From Natrinema halophilum (GTDB lineage: Archaea; Halobacteriota; Halobacteria; Halobacteriales; Natrialbaceae), in contig NZ_CP058601.1 of assembly GCF_013402815.2 (NCBI RefSeq), positions 1,426,001-1,490,000 of the forward strand: a stretch of DNA of 64,000 nt. The letters run 5' to 3'. Positions 44,452 to 54,890 of this stretch are shown piece after piece. Under the pieces are notes generated by a model, which saw only the letters and a program-made list of their open reading frames with translations, was not told the DNA's origin and searched no databases. Every line of letters starts with the position of its first letter. Position 1 is the first letter of the stretch. Made by a program: the position numbers and the translations under genes.

Positions 44452-44823
44452 TTATTCGACGAGAACGGCGTTTACCTGTCCGGTCTGACCGGGGCGAGAC
44501 GTGACGCGAGCCTCACCTTCCGAGGTTTCGATGATGGCGCCTTTCGTGATGATGTTCCGTCGGACGTAGTTCGGATTGGCGTCGTTCTCGACGACGTCTT
44601 CGATGTCCGCCGTGATCGTCTCGCCGCCTTCGTTGACGCTCGCAACGTTCGTCGCGAGTGCGCGAGTCTTCGTCCCGTTGCCGCGAACGTCGACGGTTCG
44701 GAAGCGCGGTTCGCCGACCTGCGTCTCCGTCGGCAGACGACCGAGTTCGTCCTTTCGGCGCTTTCGAACGTTCTTCAGTCGACCTCCGGTTCGCTTTCGC
44801 GTAGAGCGTCCCTGATCTTGCAT
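44452..44823 (-). CDS. rps8e: Ribosomal protein S8e
   Basis: A 123-residue S8e. It begins MQDQGRSTRKRTGGRLKNVRK, typical of archaeal S8e, and ends GQTGQVNAVLVE. Central segments VDVRGNGTKTRALATNVASV and NPNYVRRNIITKGAII match the family. It is a small-subunit protein. The start at 44823 is set by the family; the upstream frame is non-coding. Its stop is only 40 bp from the end of the convergent beta-propeller pseudogene. Confidence 0.96.
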   Translation of the reverse strand: MQDQGRSTRKRTGGRLKNVRKRRKDELGRLPTETQVGEPRFRTVDVRGNGTKTRALATNVASVNEGGETITADIEDVVENDANPNYVRRNIITKGAIIETSEGEARVTSRPGQTGQVNAVLVE

Positions 44824-44842
44824 ACCCGGTAAAAAACCGGGC
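44824..44842 (-). promoter_or_regulatory. Short inverted repeat directly before the S8e start
   Basis: CCCGG at 44825-44829 and CCGGG at 44837-44841 flank a run of A/T. On the minus strand this gives a 5-bp hairpin in the leader, one base before the ATG. A TATA-like CAAGTA lies some 25 bp upstream of the start. Function is uncertain. Confidence 0.4.
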
Positions 44843-45115
44843 GCATACTTGAATGCACTGCTCCGAAATTTTGTCGAGGGCGCAGCCAAGACGCGCGTAC
44901 ATCCACACTACTGCTCGAAAGCACTGGAACACGCGGCGGGTCTTCCAAGCTGTCGTTTACCCCGTCGACGAGACCACACCTACACCTATTTCCGTTCCAA
45001 CGGACGTCGTCGGTCTCCACACCGTCGCCGGCACACTCGCTCAGCCGGTGACTTCGTTCTCGGCAACCAACCGGGAGACCGTAGCGGCGAGGTCTCGAGC
45101 CGCGTTACGAACCGC

Positions 45116-46579
45116 TTATTCGGCGGAAACCAGACAGTACGCCCGACCGGGTTCCTCGAGCACCGTCTCTTCGTCTTCGTCGTAGTAGTTCGTAAAGACG
45201 CCGCGCTCGGCGTAATAGATCCGGCCGTCGCGGGGGATCGCACCGCTCGTAACGTGACCGCGGTTTTCGACCCGCCAGCGTGGCTCGCCGGTGGTCCTGT
45301 CGAGAGCATAGAGGTGGGTGTCGTAAGAGCCGACGAGGATCGTCTCGGCGGTCGCCGTAAGAGAGCCGATGATGTGGCCGCCCACGTTCGTCGACCACAG
45401 TTCGTCACCAGTCGCTGTATCGAGCGCGCGGACGTAATGGTCGTCGCCACCCACGTAGACGATTCCCTCATCGGGATCGACAGCCGGGTTCGACATGACC
45501 ACGTCACCCGTATCGACCGACCACTCCTCGCTGCCGTCGGCGAGATCGAGACGGTAGAACCGGCCATCCCACGAGCCGGCGAACGCCCCGCCGTCGTAGA
45601 CGGGGATCGTTCCCTTGATCTGGGCACCAAGACGGAACGTTCCATCTGCCATCGATTCGCCGTCGGGACCGCCCCCGCCGCCGGCCTGGAACGACCAGGC
45701 GAACTCGAGCGAGGGGAACTCCCAGCAGTAGACGACGCCGTCGTTCGAGCCCGTGACGAGTCGGCCGGCCTCGCAGTCGATCGCGGGCGAGGGATGGGGC
45801 ATCCCCCAGATGCGGTCGTCGCTCCAGGTCGGATTCCCGGTTTCGGCGTCGACTTCCCACAGTGCACCGCTGGCCGGGTTCTTGTGTTCGGTGAGCAAAT
45901 AGAGATTTCCGTCCACGTACGCAGGGCTCGAGCCGATCGCGATCGCATCGCCGAACTCCCGGGTTCGGGTATGCCAGATCCGGTCGCCGGTCGCGATGTC
46001 GATAGCGTAGAGTTCGCCGTCGTAGCCGCCGATGTAGGCGGTATCCTCGACGATCGTTGGCGTCCCGTGAAAGCCGAGGCTTCGGGCGGCACCCGTCTCG
46101 ATTTGCCAGCGGTGATCGCCGTCGGGTTCGACGGCGTGAACGTGACCGGTGTCACTCGCGATGAGAATCGTCTCGCCGTCCGGCGTCGGTCGGGGCGTCG
46201 ACTTGGCCGCAGTGTGACCGATGCGGTTGACCGGGACGGACCAGTCGACTCGGACGGACGACGGGACGACTTCGTCAGGATAGTAGCCGTAACGGCGCAA
46301 TCCGCGACGAAACATCGAGATGTCGTCGTCCGCCGGGAGCGGAACGTATCCATCACCGGTCGCGGCGTCGGCAGCGACGGGGTCGCAATCCGGTGGCGAT
46401 CGATACTGTCGTCCGATACAACCGGCCAGACCGACGATACCGGACGCTCCCGCAGCGCGAAGGAGCAATCGCCTGCTCACACCGGTACCGACAGCGGTCC
46501 GATCCGGCCGCTCTGAGGACGCATCATGCGACTTTCGTGTGGAACCGCCATCGCGGCGGTCAGCGACTGGCTCGTGCAC
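45116..46579 (-). CDS. PQQ-type beta-propeller lipoprotein
   Basis: A 487-residue protein. An N-terminal extension (about 1-35) precedes SRRLLLRAAGASGIVGLAGC, a Tat-like RR signal with lipobox (Cys about 54). Seven or eight propeller blades follow, with repeated motifs such as VHAVEPDGDHRWQI, LYAIDIATGDRIWHT, FYRLDLADGSEEWSV, VRALDTATGDELWST and LYALDRTTGEPRWRV. PQQ-binding residues cannot be assigned, so it may be structural only. It is a paralogue of the broken gene at 43463. The start may be a later ATG. Confidence 0.88.
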   Translation of the reverse strand: MHEPVADRRDGGSTRKSHDASSERPDRTAVGTGVSRRLLLRAAGASGIVGLAGCIGRQYRSPPDCDPVAADAATGDGYVPLPADDDISMFRRGLRRYGYYPDEVVPSSVRVDWSVPVNRIGHTAAKSTPRPTPDGETILIASDTGHVHAVEPDGDHRWQIETGAARSLGFHGTPTIVEDTAYIGGYDGELYAIDIATGDRIWHTRTREFGDAIAIGSSPAYVDGNLYLLTEHKNPASGALWEVDAETGNPTWSDDRIWGMPHPSPAIDCEAGRLVTGSNDGVVYCWEFPSLEFAWSFQAGGGGGPDGESMADGTFRLGAQIKGTIPVYDGGAFAGSWDGRFYRLDLADGSEEWSVDTGDVVMSNPAVDPDEGIVYVGGDDHYVRALDTATGDELWSTNVGGHIIGSLTATAETILVGSYDTHLYALDRTTGEPRWRVENRGHVTSGAIPRDGRIYYAERGVFTNYYDEDEETVLEEPGRAYCLVSAE

Positions 46580-46599
46580 GGTCCGTTTCGTCTCCTCTC

Positions 46600-48855
<2,256 letters not shown>

Positions 48856-49003
48856 ATCGGGGACACTGCGGGCGACTACTAAAACGATGCGAAGGGATCT
48901 TTCGACATCTGTCGATATCAACTAACAGTCGGATTGCAATTCGTCTCGGCGAACAAATAGTTCGATTCGACCGTTTTATAGCACCGGGCATGTGAGGAGG
49001 GAT

Positions 49004-49468
49004 ATGGACGTCGCGCTTGGTGGGACCTTCGACCCCGTTCACGACGGCCACAGACGGCTGTTTGAACGGGCATTCGAACTCGGAGATGTGACTGTGGGGC
49101 TGACCAGCGACGAACTCGCGCCCAAGACACGCGCAGTCGAACGACGAGTGAGATCGTACGACGAACGTAAACGGAACCTCGAGACCGAACTCGACGCAAT
49201 CGCGGCCGAATACGACCGCGAGTTCCAAGTTCGGAAACTCGAGAAGCCGACGGGAATCGCGACCGAACCACAGTTCGACTACCTCGTCGTCTCTCCCGAA
49301 ACGCAGGAGGGTGGGCGGCGCATTAACGAAATCCGAACCGAGCGCGGCCACGACCCCCTGGACGTCATCGTCGTTCCGCACCTCCGGGCCGACGACGGCG
49401 ACATCATCTCGAGTACGCGGATCGTCAACGGGGAAATCGACGAACACGGGAACATCGTCGACCACTGA
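49004..49468 (+). CDS. coaD: Phosphopantetheine adenylyltransferase (archaeal CoaD)
   Basis: A 154-residue nucleotidyltransferase. MDVALGGTFDPVHDGHRRLF carries the HxGH motif (HDGH), and the C-terminal region has DIISSTRIVNGEID with the ISSTR ATP-binding motif. It makes dephospho-CoA. A GGAGGG ribosome-binding sequence sits 5-10 bp before the ATG. It is divergent from maeB, with a 148 bp spacer holding both promoters. Confidence 0.93.
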   Translation: MDVALGGTFDPVHDGHRRLFERAFELGDVTVGLTSDELAPKTRAVERRVRSYDERKRNLETELDAIAAEYDREFQVRKLEKPTGIATEPQFDYLVVSPETQEGGRRINEIRTERGHDPLDVIVVPHLRADDGDIISSTRIVNGEIDEHGNIVDH

Positions 49469-49646
49469 AACGCGCTGAGCGTCGGCGGCGATCTGCCCGC
49501 GGACGGTTCGTTTGATTGCGATGTCAACCCGGTGGCAATATCCATCGGTTATTGACTCCGTCCGTCGTTCATTTCATTCTCGTAACGGATACGTACACCG
49601 AATCAGTACGTCACTGGCCTCCGAAACGGTCGAGCGTACGTGATCG

Positions 49647-49955
49647 TTACCATCGCGGCGGTTCGAGCCCCGCGGATTCGAGCAACTCCTTCCAGCGTGA
49701 TTGAATCGACAATCGTGAGACGTCTGCAGCGTCGGCGACAGCACCCTGTGTGCGGCCGTCACCGGCGACGAGCGAACCAGCGTAAACGCTTGCGGCGAGG
49801 ACCGCACGCTTGGATCGATCGGACGCAGGGACGTCGGCGAGGAAAAGATCGATGGCACAAGACCGCGCATCCGGCGAGAGATCCAACCGATCGGCGACGG
49901 TCTCGAGTTCCTCGAGCCACGGTTCGTATTCGACGCGATCCCGGGCGCTGTGCAT
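49647..49955 (-). CDS. Short TFB-like (cyclin-fold) protein
   Basis: A 102-residue protein. It contains a single cyclin-like repeat: ELETVADRLDLSPDARSCAI, then KRAVLAASVYAGSLVAGDG and QGAVADAADVSRLSIQSRWK. It resembles the second repeat of archaeal TFB but lacks the zinc ribbon and B-finger. It may be a transcription-related adaptor. The start at 49955 (MHSARDRVEY) matches the known small haloarchaeal TFIIB-like proteins; the frame upstream is basic. Confidence 0.78.
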   Translation of the reverse strand: MHSARDRVEYEPWLEELETVADRLDLSPDARSCAIDLFLADVPASDRSKRAVLAASVYAGSLVAGDGRTQGAVADAADVSRLSIQSRWKELLESAGLEPPRW

Positions 49956-50190
49956 ACCCGCGAGTATCGGATCGGTGGGGATAAATCTACGGTCGAGACG
50001 ACGCTGCTGATCGATTGGCCGAGTGAGACGCCGCGGAGTCGCCAATAGCGTACTACCGAAGGCAACGTTCAACTACGAATGACTTGGAAAACCGGCCGTT
50101 CTCCATCGATTTCACTAGGAGACGACTACTAAACCCTGCGTCACCCGAAGGAGCGCCTGGCGCCGTCGATCGACGTCGGTTTGCATCCCC

Positions 50191-50364
50191 ATGAAAGAGC
50201 CAACCTGCAAACTCGTCTGTACCGGTTGCGGGCTCGAGATGCCGTATCGGGAGCGGTCGTTGGCCGAACAGGCTGCCGAATTACACCAGCTTCGGGACCC
50301 CGAACACGTGACGTTTATCGTGCCGCCGGACTGGTCGCCCGAAGAACCGGTGAAACACGGGTAA
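50191..50364 (+). CDS. Small Cys-rich zinc-finger-like protein
   Basis: A 57-residue frame starting ATG at 50191 (MKEPTCKLVCTGCGLEMPYR). The CxxxC/CxxC pattern near the N-terminus (C6, C10, C13) plus a late His, in AAELHQLRDPEHV, could ligate zinc. The acidic tail ends PVKHG. Composition is normal for the genome. It lies just upstream of tRNA-Leu. The function is unknown. Confidence 0.65.
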   Translation: MKEPTCKLVCTGCGLEMPYRERSLAEQAAELHQLRDPEHVTFIVPPDWSPEEPVKHG

Positions 50365-50423
50365 GGCGAACCGACGGCGCAGACCGACAGGTTCTTACTC
50401 GAATCGTGAAAACTCGAGGATGC

Positions 50424-50508
50424 GCGCGGGTAGCCAAGCTAGGCCAACGGCGCAGCGCTTAGGACGCTGTCCCGTAGGGGTCCGCCGGTTCGAATCCGGT
50501 CCCGCGCA
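50424..50508 (+). tRNA. tRNA-Leu (anticodon UAG)
   Basis: An 85-nt cloverleaf. The acceptor stem GCGCGGG (50424-50430) pairs with CCCGCGC (50501-50507), with discriminator A at 50508 and no encoded CCA. The anticodon stem CAGCG/CGCTG closes the loop CTTAGGA with anticodon TAG. A long variable arm (TCCCGTAGGGGTCC region) and the T-loop TTCGAAT make it a class II tRNA, hence leucine. Confidence 0.96.
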
Positions 50509-50975
50509 TTGCTGTCGCGAGCAAATCCGCGAGCGACAGCAATCGTCGGCCGGTTCGAAGTAGGGAAGACGCGCGCAGCGTAGCGAGCACGTCTTCACGT
50601 GGTTCGAATCCGGTCCCGCGCATTCTCCGCGAACAAATCCATGAGCAGAGAATGCGGTCAGCGGATTCAAACCCTGGAAGTCGCAGTGCGCGCAGCGAAC
50701 GACGTGAGCGAGTACATCCGTCTTCACGTGGTTCGAATCCGGTCCCGCGCACTGAAACGAGTTTTCGAGCGGAGCGAGAACACGAGTGAAGGAGCAGGAG
50801 CGGGTTCGCGGCCCAGAGGACGTGCGAAGCGAAGTACTCGCGGTTCGAATCCGGTCCCGCGCATGCTTCTTCGAGTGATTTCGCGGAGTTGTCTCGTGCC
50901 AAGAAGTCGCATGAGAGAAGACGAGCACACCGACTCGAGTTGCCGTGGTGGTGTTCGAGTTCCGTCTCACGCACT
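50487..50975 (+). repeat. Cluster of tRNA-Leu 3'-end repeats
   Basis: The last 22 nt of the tRNA (T-loop side of the T-arm, second half of the acceptor stem and discriminator; 50487-50508) recur perfectly at 50601-50622, 50730-50751 and 50842-50863, with a degenerate copy near 50952-50972. Spacers are about 80-110 nt. Hairpins follow the 3' end of copies: 50508-50543 (11-bp stem), 50620-50655 (8-bp stem) and 50761-50781 (7-bp stem with one wobble). The first two share a loop resembling GCGAGCAAATCCGCGAGC. These copies lack the anticodon and D arms, so they are not tRNA genes. Confidence 0.92.
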
Positions 50976-51190
50976 CGAGATGCCATTCCGTGAGGCGGAG
51001 CCGAAATCTGTATTCCTCGAGCATCGACGAGCGGCGCTCCGAATGCGCATGCAATCCGTCCGTCTGAGCCCACCAGATCCGCCCCTGGCCGGCAGAAACG
51101 GAACGAACATCCAGAAGTGGCCGTTGACGGTCAGGGAGGCATGTTCGCGCTTTAATTGTATCGCAGTTTACTTACGCCGTCTGCCGGTGA
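50976..51190. other. Non-coding tail after the tRNA-repeat cluster
   Basis: Two hundred bases between the last tRNA-end copy and the regulator gene. No gene or repeat was recognised. Confidence 0.4.
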
Positions 51191-51451
51191 TTAGCCGTCA
51201 GTTTCCGACAACGTACTCGCGTCGAGTTCCCCCTCGAGATACGAGTTCCCTTCCTCGGAGATCACGTAGAAGCCTCGAGACGGACGCTCGAGTAACCCGT
51301 AGGAGGCGAGTTTGCGGCAGCGAGTCCCGATATAATCATTATTCCGGTCGAGAGCATCTGCGATCACCTTGGGAGTGCCAGCAGTTTCCGATGAGAGGTA
51401 CTCGAGTATCTCGTCGTCTGCCCGCGTCATCCATTCGGCACGCTTTCGCAT
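51191..51451 (-). CDS. PhiH1-like winged-helix repressor
   Basis: An 86-residue wHTH: MRKRAEWMTRADDEILEYL, SSETAGTPKVIADALDRNND, YIGTRCRKLASYGLLERPSR and GFYVISEEGNSYLEGELDAS. It resembles haloarchaeal phage-type repressors, like the gene at 24387. The start at 51451 leaves the palindrome 51460-51474 in the upstream region; starts at 51472 or 51526 would put it inside the gene. It lies next to the tRNA-repeat cluster, a place where integrated elements are common. Confidence 0.75.
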   Translation of the reverse strand: MRKRAEWMTRADDEILEYLSSETAGTPKVIADALDRNNDYIGTRCRKLASYGLLERPSRGFYVISEEGNSYLEGELDASTLSETDG

Positions 51452-51459
51452 CTGTATAG

Positions 51460-51474
51460 CTATGCTGAGCATAG
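51460..51474. promoter_or_regulatory. Palindrome upstream of the PhiH1-like gene
   Basis: CTATGCTGAGCATAG is a perfect 7-bp inverted repeat around one base, 9 bp ahead of the ATG at 51451. A related half-site GCATAG recurs near 51559-51564. This looks like an operator for autoregulation; it is inference. Confidence 0.5.
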
Positions 51475-51696
51475 TTGCATGAAGGTACGCCTTAACAGGT
51501 CTCCTAACCGCTCTAGCAGTTTTCAAATTTTGTAAGGGTGGTCAATAGAACTGCAAAGCATAGTTTTTTGTTATACTACTGTATTGTATGAGATGGCGGG
51601 ACGGCGGACTGGCTACGCCGAATCAGTATCCGCAAAAGTGCAGGCCGGTGCTACCCCACCGACCTGCGTCAGCTCCCGTCTCTATCCACGGAAGCC

Positions 51697-52152
51697 ATGC
51701 TACCCAACGATTCGCGGGGGCTTGAAACCCTCGACCGACGAGATGCATCGCCCGACCTGACTGCTCGAGACCGCACGGAAACTCGAGCGAAGCCAGCACA
51801 CCGCGTCCGCCTCGAGGCGATCGACGCGGCGGTGCAGGGGTTGCTCGTGGACGTACGACGACTGCGTCGAAATGGGGTGCTCGAGGGGGAAACGGGACGC
51901 GATGTCGAGGGGCGATTGCACGAAATACGGTCGGAAGCCGTGTCCATCGGGCGGCTGATCGGGACCGCAAACGGCGAGACCGACCACGACGGCGCTGGCT
52001 CGAGCGGGGGCGAAATCGCGACCGAGGCCGACGCTTGCGGCACTGACTCCGATGCTGTCCCGATGGTCACGCGTCGTGGTGGCGGGGTGTTGTCGGTACT
52101 CGGACCCGCTCCGTCCGCCTTCGAACGCGAGCGCGCTGATCACGACACCTGA
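51697..52152 (+). CDS. Hypothetical protein, weak support
   Basis: A 151-residue frame of neutral to acidic composition. A helical segment (HRVRLEAIDAAVQGLLVDVR, LRRNGVLEGETGRDVEG) occupies the middle and a Gly/Asp/Ala-rich tail follows. No domain is recognised. The opposite-strand frame is longer in part but basic, so this strand is the better candidate. The start could also be later. Confidence 0.4.
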   Translation: MLPNDSRGLETLDRRDASPDLTARDRTETRAKPAHRVRLEAIDAAVQGLLVDVRRLRRNGVLEGETGRDVEGRLHEIRSEAVSIGRLIGTANGETDHDGAGSSGGEIATEADACGTDSDAVPMVTRRGGGVLSVLGPAPSAFERERADHDT

Positions 52153-52465
52153 CCGGCGGTGGTCGCTGCGCCGAGCCCGCTGAGACGCGTCGAACATCGG
52201 TTTTCGGAGGCACCACCGGACTCGGAGTTCGCCAGCGGTGCCAAAACCCAAATCACGGCCGCGTTGCTGTGCTCCCCAGAAGCGGACCGACGGCCTGGAT
52301 GACGAACAGTCCTCGTCGTCGGTAGTCGATACGCAAACTGGATAGTCGAGATCGTGTCCCTTGCTTGTAACTATCGCTACAATATGTATTTCAACGAATT
52401 ACCCGGAGGGATAACCCATCGAAGTCAGATAATTTAAGAAAGCTCGGCGAGTCGTAGCGATATCG
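52153..52465. other. Intergenic region upstream of the substrate-binding lipoprotein
   Basis: Three hundred bases with no convincing gene. TATA-like ATAATTTAAG at 52428-52437 lies about 29 bp ahead of the ATG at 52466, a reasonable leaderless promoter. Confidence 0.45.
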
Positions 52466-53803
52466 ATGGCTCCTCCCTTCGAAAACGAATCTCTCGGCGT
52501 GGAATCTAACAGTCGGTCGACGGTTCTGGCGGCGCGGACGTCTCGTACGAGCAGACGACGGCTACTGGGAGCGGCCGCCACCGGCGCTCTCGGAACGGCA
52601 TTCGCCGGCTGTCTCAGCAGTCTCACCGGCACCGGCGGCGATTCGGGAGCGGTCAAAATCGGGGTTCTGACCGGCGGAACCGGACCGGCTCAGAGTACCG
52701 CAGCGGAGGTGGCGGCCGAAACACTCGAGGAGAACGGCGGGATTCGCGGTCGCGACGTGACCGTTAGTACGGCGGAGACGGACTCGAGTCCGCTCGAGGC
52801 ACGGCGGAGCTACCATCGGCTGGTGCTTGAGGAGGACGTCGACGTGACGATGGGAATTTCGACGGGAACGGTGCTCGATTACCTCATCGACGATTTCGCC
52901 GAGCAGCAACTGCTCCATTTCACGACGGGGTCCGAATCGCTCACGCCAACGAAACGCATCGACGAGGAGTACGAGAAATACAAATATCACTTCCGAACCG
53001 GACCGGTCAACACCGAGCAGTTGATCGAAAACCAGTTTGCGTTCCTTCAAAATATGGGGCCACAGCAGGGGTGGCAGTCGGTCGGGCTCCTGGTGGAAGG
53101 ATATCCGTGGACCGAGGGGATCGTTTCGACGTTCGAGGACCAGCTCCCGAAGTTGGGATTCGAGATCCCGTACAGCCACCGGTATCAGCCCGCAAGAGAC
53201 GATTTCGGCTCGATTTACGACGACGCCGAGCAAGCGGGCGTCGACGTCATGTGGGTCGTGATGGGCCACACCGGTGACGAGGCCGTCACACAGTGGGCCC
53301 GAGAGACGCGCGCGTTCGAGTTCGGCGGAACGCACGTCCGACTCCAGTACCCGGACTACTACGAGAACCTCGACGCAGCGCCCCGGTTTACGTTCACGCA
53401 GACGTCGGCGACCGCGACGAGCGAACTGACACCGCGCACCCAGGATTTCGTCGACCGGTATCGGTCGAAATCAGGCGGTGACGAGCCGATCTATACGTCG
53501 TACAACATGTACGATTCGATCGTCGCATACGCAGAAGCCGTCGAACGAGCCGGCGCGTTCGACACGGAGGCCGTCATCGCCGAACTCGAGTCGCTCGAGG
53601 TTCCGGGGACGACGGGGACCATTAGCTACTACGACGGTTCGAGCCGATATCCACACGACCGAAAGTTCGATCCCGAGAACGACGACCACTCCGGATCGAT
53701 CTTCTTCCAGTGGCAGACGGACGAAAACGGCAACGGCGTTCAGGAAGTCGTCTGGCCGGAGAAGTTCGAGACAGCGACGTACACGTCGCCTCCGTGGGTT
53801 TGA
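52466..53803 (+). CDS. Substrate-binding lipoprotein (branched-chain amino acid/urea-type ABC)
   Basis: A 445-residue periplasmic-binding-protein fold. Residues 30-55 carry the RR signal SRRRLLGAAATGALGTAFAG with lipobox Cys. KIGVLTGGTGPAQSTAAEVA starts domain I; DVTMGISTGTVLDYLI, LLVEGYPWTEGIVSTFEDQL and VMWVVMGHTGDEAVTQWA follow, and TSYNMYDSIVAYAEAVERAG is the LivJ-type C-terminal pattern. The protein likely captures a small polar solute outside the cell. No permease or ATPase genes are next to it, so it is an orphan in this window. Confidence 0.88.
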   Translation: MAPPFENESLGVESNSRSTVLAARTSRTSRRRLLGAAATGALGTAFAGCLSSLTGTGGDSGAVKIGVLTGGTGPAQSTAAEVAAETLEENGGIRGRDVTVSTAETDSSPLEARRSYHRLVLEEDVDVTMGISTGTVLDYLIDDFAEQQLLHFTTGSESLTPTKRIDEEYEKYKYHFRTGPVNTEQLIENQFAFLQNMGPQQGWQSVGLLVEGYPWTEGIVSTFEDQLPKLGFEIPYSHRYQPARDDFGSIYDDAEQAGVDVMWVVMGHTGDEAVTQWARETRAFEFGGTHVRLQYPDYYENLDAAPRFTFTQTSATATSELTPRTQDFVDRYRSKSGGDEPIYTSYNMYDSIVAYAEAVERAGAFDTEAVIAELESLEVPGTTGTISYYDGSSRYPHDRKFDPENDDHSGSIFFQWQTDENGNGVQEVVWPEKFETATYTSPPWV

Positions 53804-54076
53804 CACGGACGCGTCCCTTCGCAGAGAACGTCGAAAGCGAGTGCGTGGCTGAGACGCTCCGTCGATGACGGCGGATGGGGCCGAGGTTCGAGCGAGCGGC
53901 CCGTGTGGAATTTCGTGTGCTCTCGAGGGATACCGAATCCGCGACTCTGGCACTGACGGCCGTATCGACCGGAATTATGTCGATTACTGAGTGTTTCGGC
54001 ACTGCTGAAGATAATCGGATGACACACGTCAGACATCCCAAAACGCTTATTCGGGCACGACCGGGTTGTATGACTA

Positions 54077-54889
54077 ATGGTCGGGTTAGACGACGTGTTC
54101 GGGGATCTCTTTGCGAACGTCGATGCCGTCGTACTCTTCTCGCCGAGCGGTTCGTTCTACGAGGAGGTCGCTGCCGTCGACGAGGCCGACGTGATCGTCG
54201 TCGGAACGGAAAATACCGTGGGTGCGGAGACGTTCGTCGAACTCCCCCTCGCGTTCGAGGATATCACCGAACGGATCCGCTTCGGTCTCGAAGGCGCCAT
54301 CGAACAGGGGGTGATCGAAGACGGTGACGAACTCGCCTGTGCGACGAGCATCTTCAGCGACGGAATCGATACGGTCTCCCGCGTTCGGGCGGATGCGGAG
54401 ACCCATACCGGAATCTACGATCTGTTCGTCAAATCCCGGGCCGACCCGGACGTGATCAAATCGGTTCTCGAGTTAGCGATCGAACTGGGTCAGAAAGGAC
54501 AGAAGGGAAAGCCCGTCGGGGCGCTGTTCGTGGTCGGCGACGCGGGAAAGGTGATGAACAAGTCTCGACCGCTTTCATATAACCCGTTCGAGAAGTCTCA
54601 CGTTCACGTCGGCGATCCGATCGTGAACGTCATGTTGAAGGAGTTCTCTCGGCTCGACGGCGCATTCGTCATCTCGGATGCGGGAAAGATCGTCTCCGCA
54701 TATCGCTACCTCGAACCGTCGGCTGAAGGGGTCGATATCCCGAAAGGACTCGGTGCGCGACACATGGCGGGCGGCGCGATCACGCGCGATACGAACGCGA
54801 TTACGATCGTTTTGTCGGAAAGCGACGGCCTCGTCCGCGCCTTCAAGGCCGGTGAACTGATTCTGGAGGTCGACCCGGAGGCGTACTGA
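54077..54889 (+). CDS. dacZ: Diadenylate cyclase (archaeal DacZ)
   Basis: A 270-residue protein. Residues 1-110 form an N-terminal regulatory region. The DAC domain (about 130-260) has FVVGDAGKVMNKSRPLSYNP, the DGA motif in LDGAFVISDAGKIVSAYRYL and the RHxxA motif in GLGARHMAGGAITRDT, all required for c-di-AMP synthesis. c-di-AMP controls osmolyte and ion balance in haloarchaea. A mechanosensitive channel gene begins 2 bp after the stop. Confidence 0.94.
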   Translation: MVGLDDVFGDLFANVDAVVLFSPSGSFYEEVAAVDEADVIVVGTENTVGAETFVELPLAFEDITERIRFGLEGAIEQGVIEDGDELACATSIFSDGIDTVSRVRADAETHTGIYDLFVKSRADPDVIKSVLELAIELGQKGQKGKPVGALFVVGDAGKVMNKSRPLSYNPFEKSHVHVGDPIVNVMLKEFSRLDGAFVISDAGKIVSAYRYLEPSAEGVDIPKGLGARHMAGGAITRDTNAITIVLSESDGLVRAFKAGELILEVDPEAY

Positions 54890-54890
54890 T

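Noticed and set aside
50601-50863. Additional tRNA-Leu genes in the repeat cluster
   Set aside because: Copies hold only the T-loop side and the acceptor 3' half; the D arm, anticodon arm and 5' acceptor strand are absent.
50395-51073. Two minus-strand frames with repeated AGPDSN and GTGFEP words
   Set aside because: These words are just translations of the tRNA 3' end; such spurious proteins are a known annotation artefact around tRNA genes.
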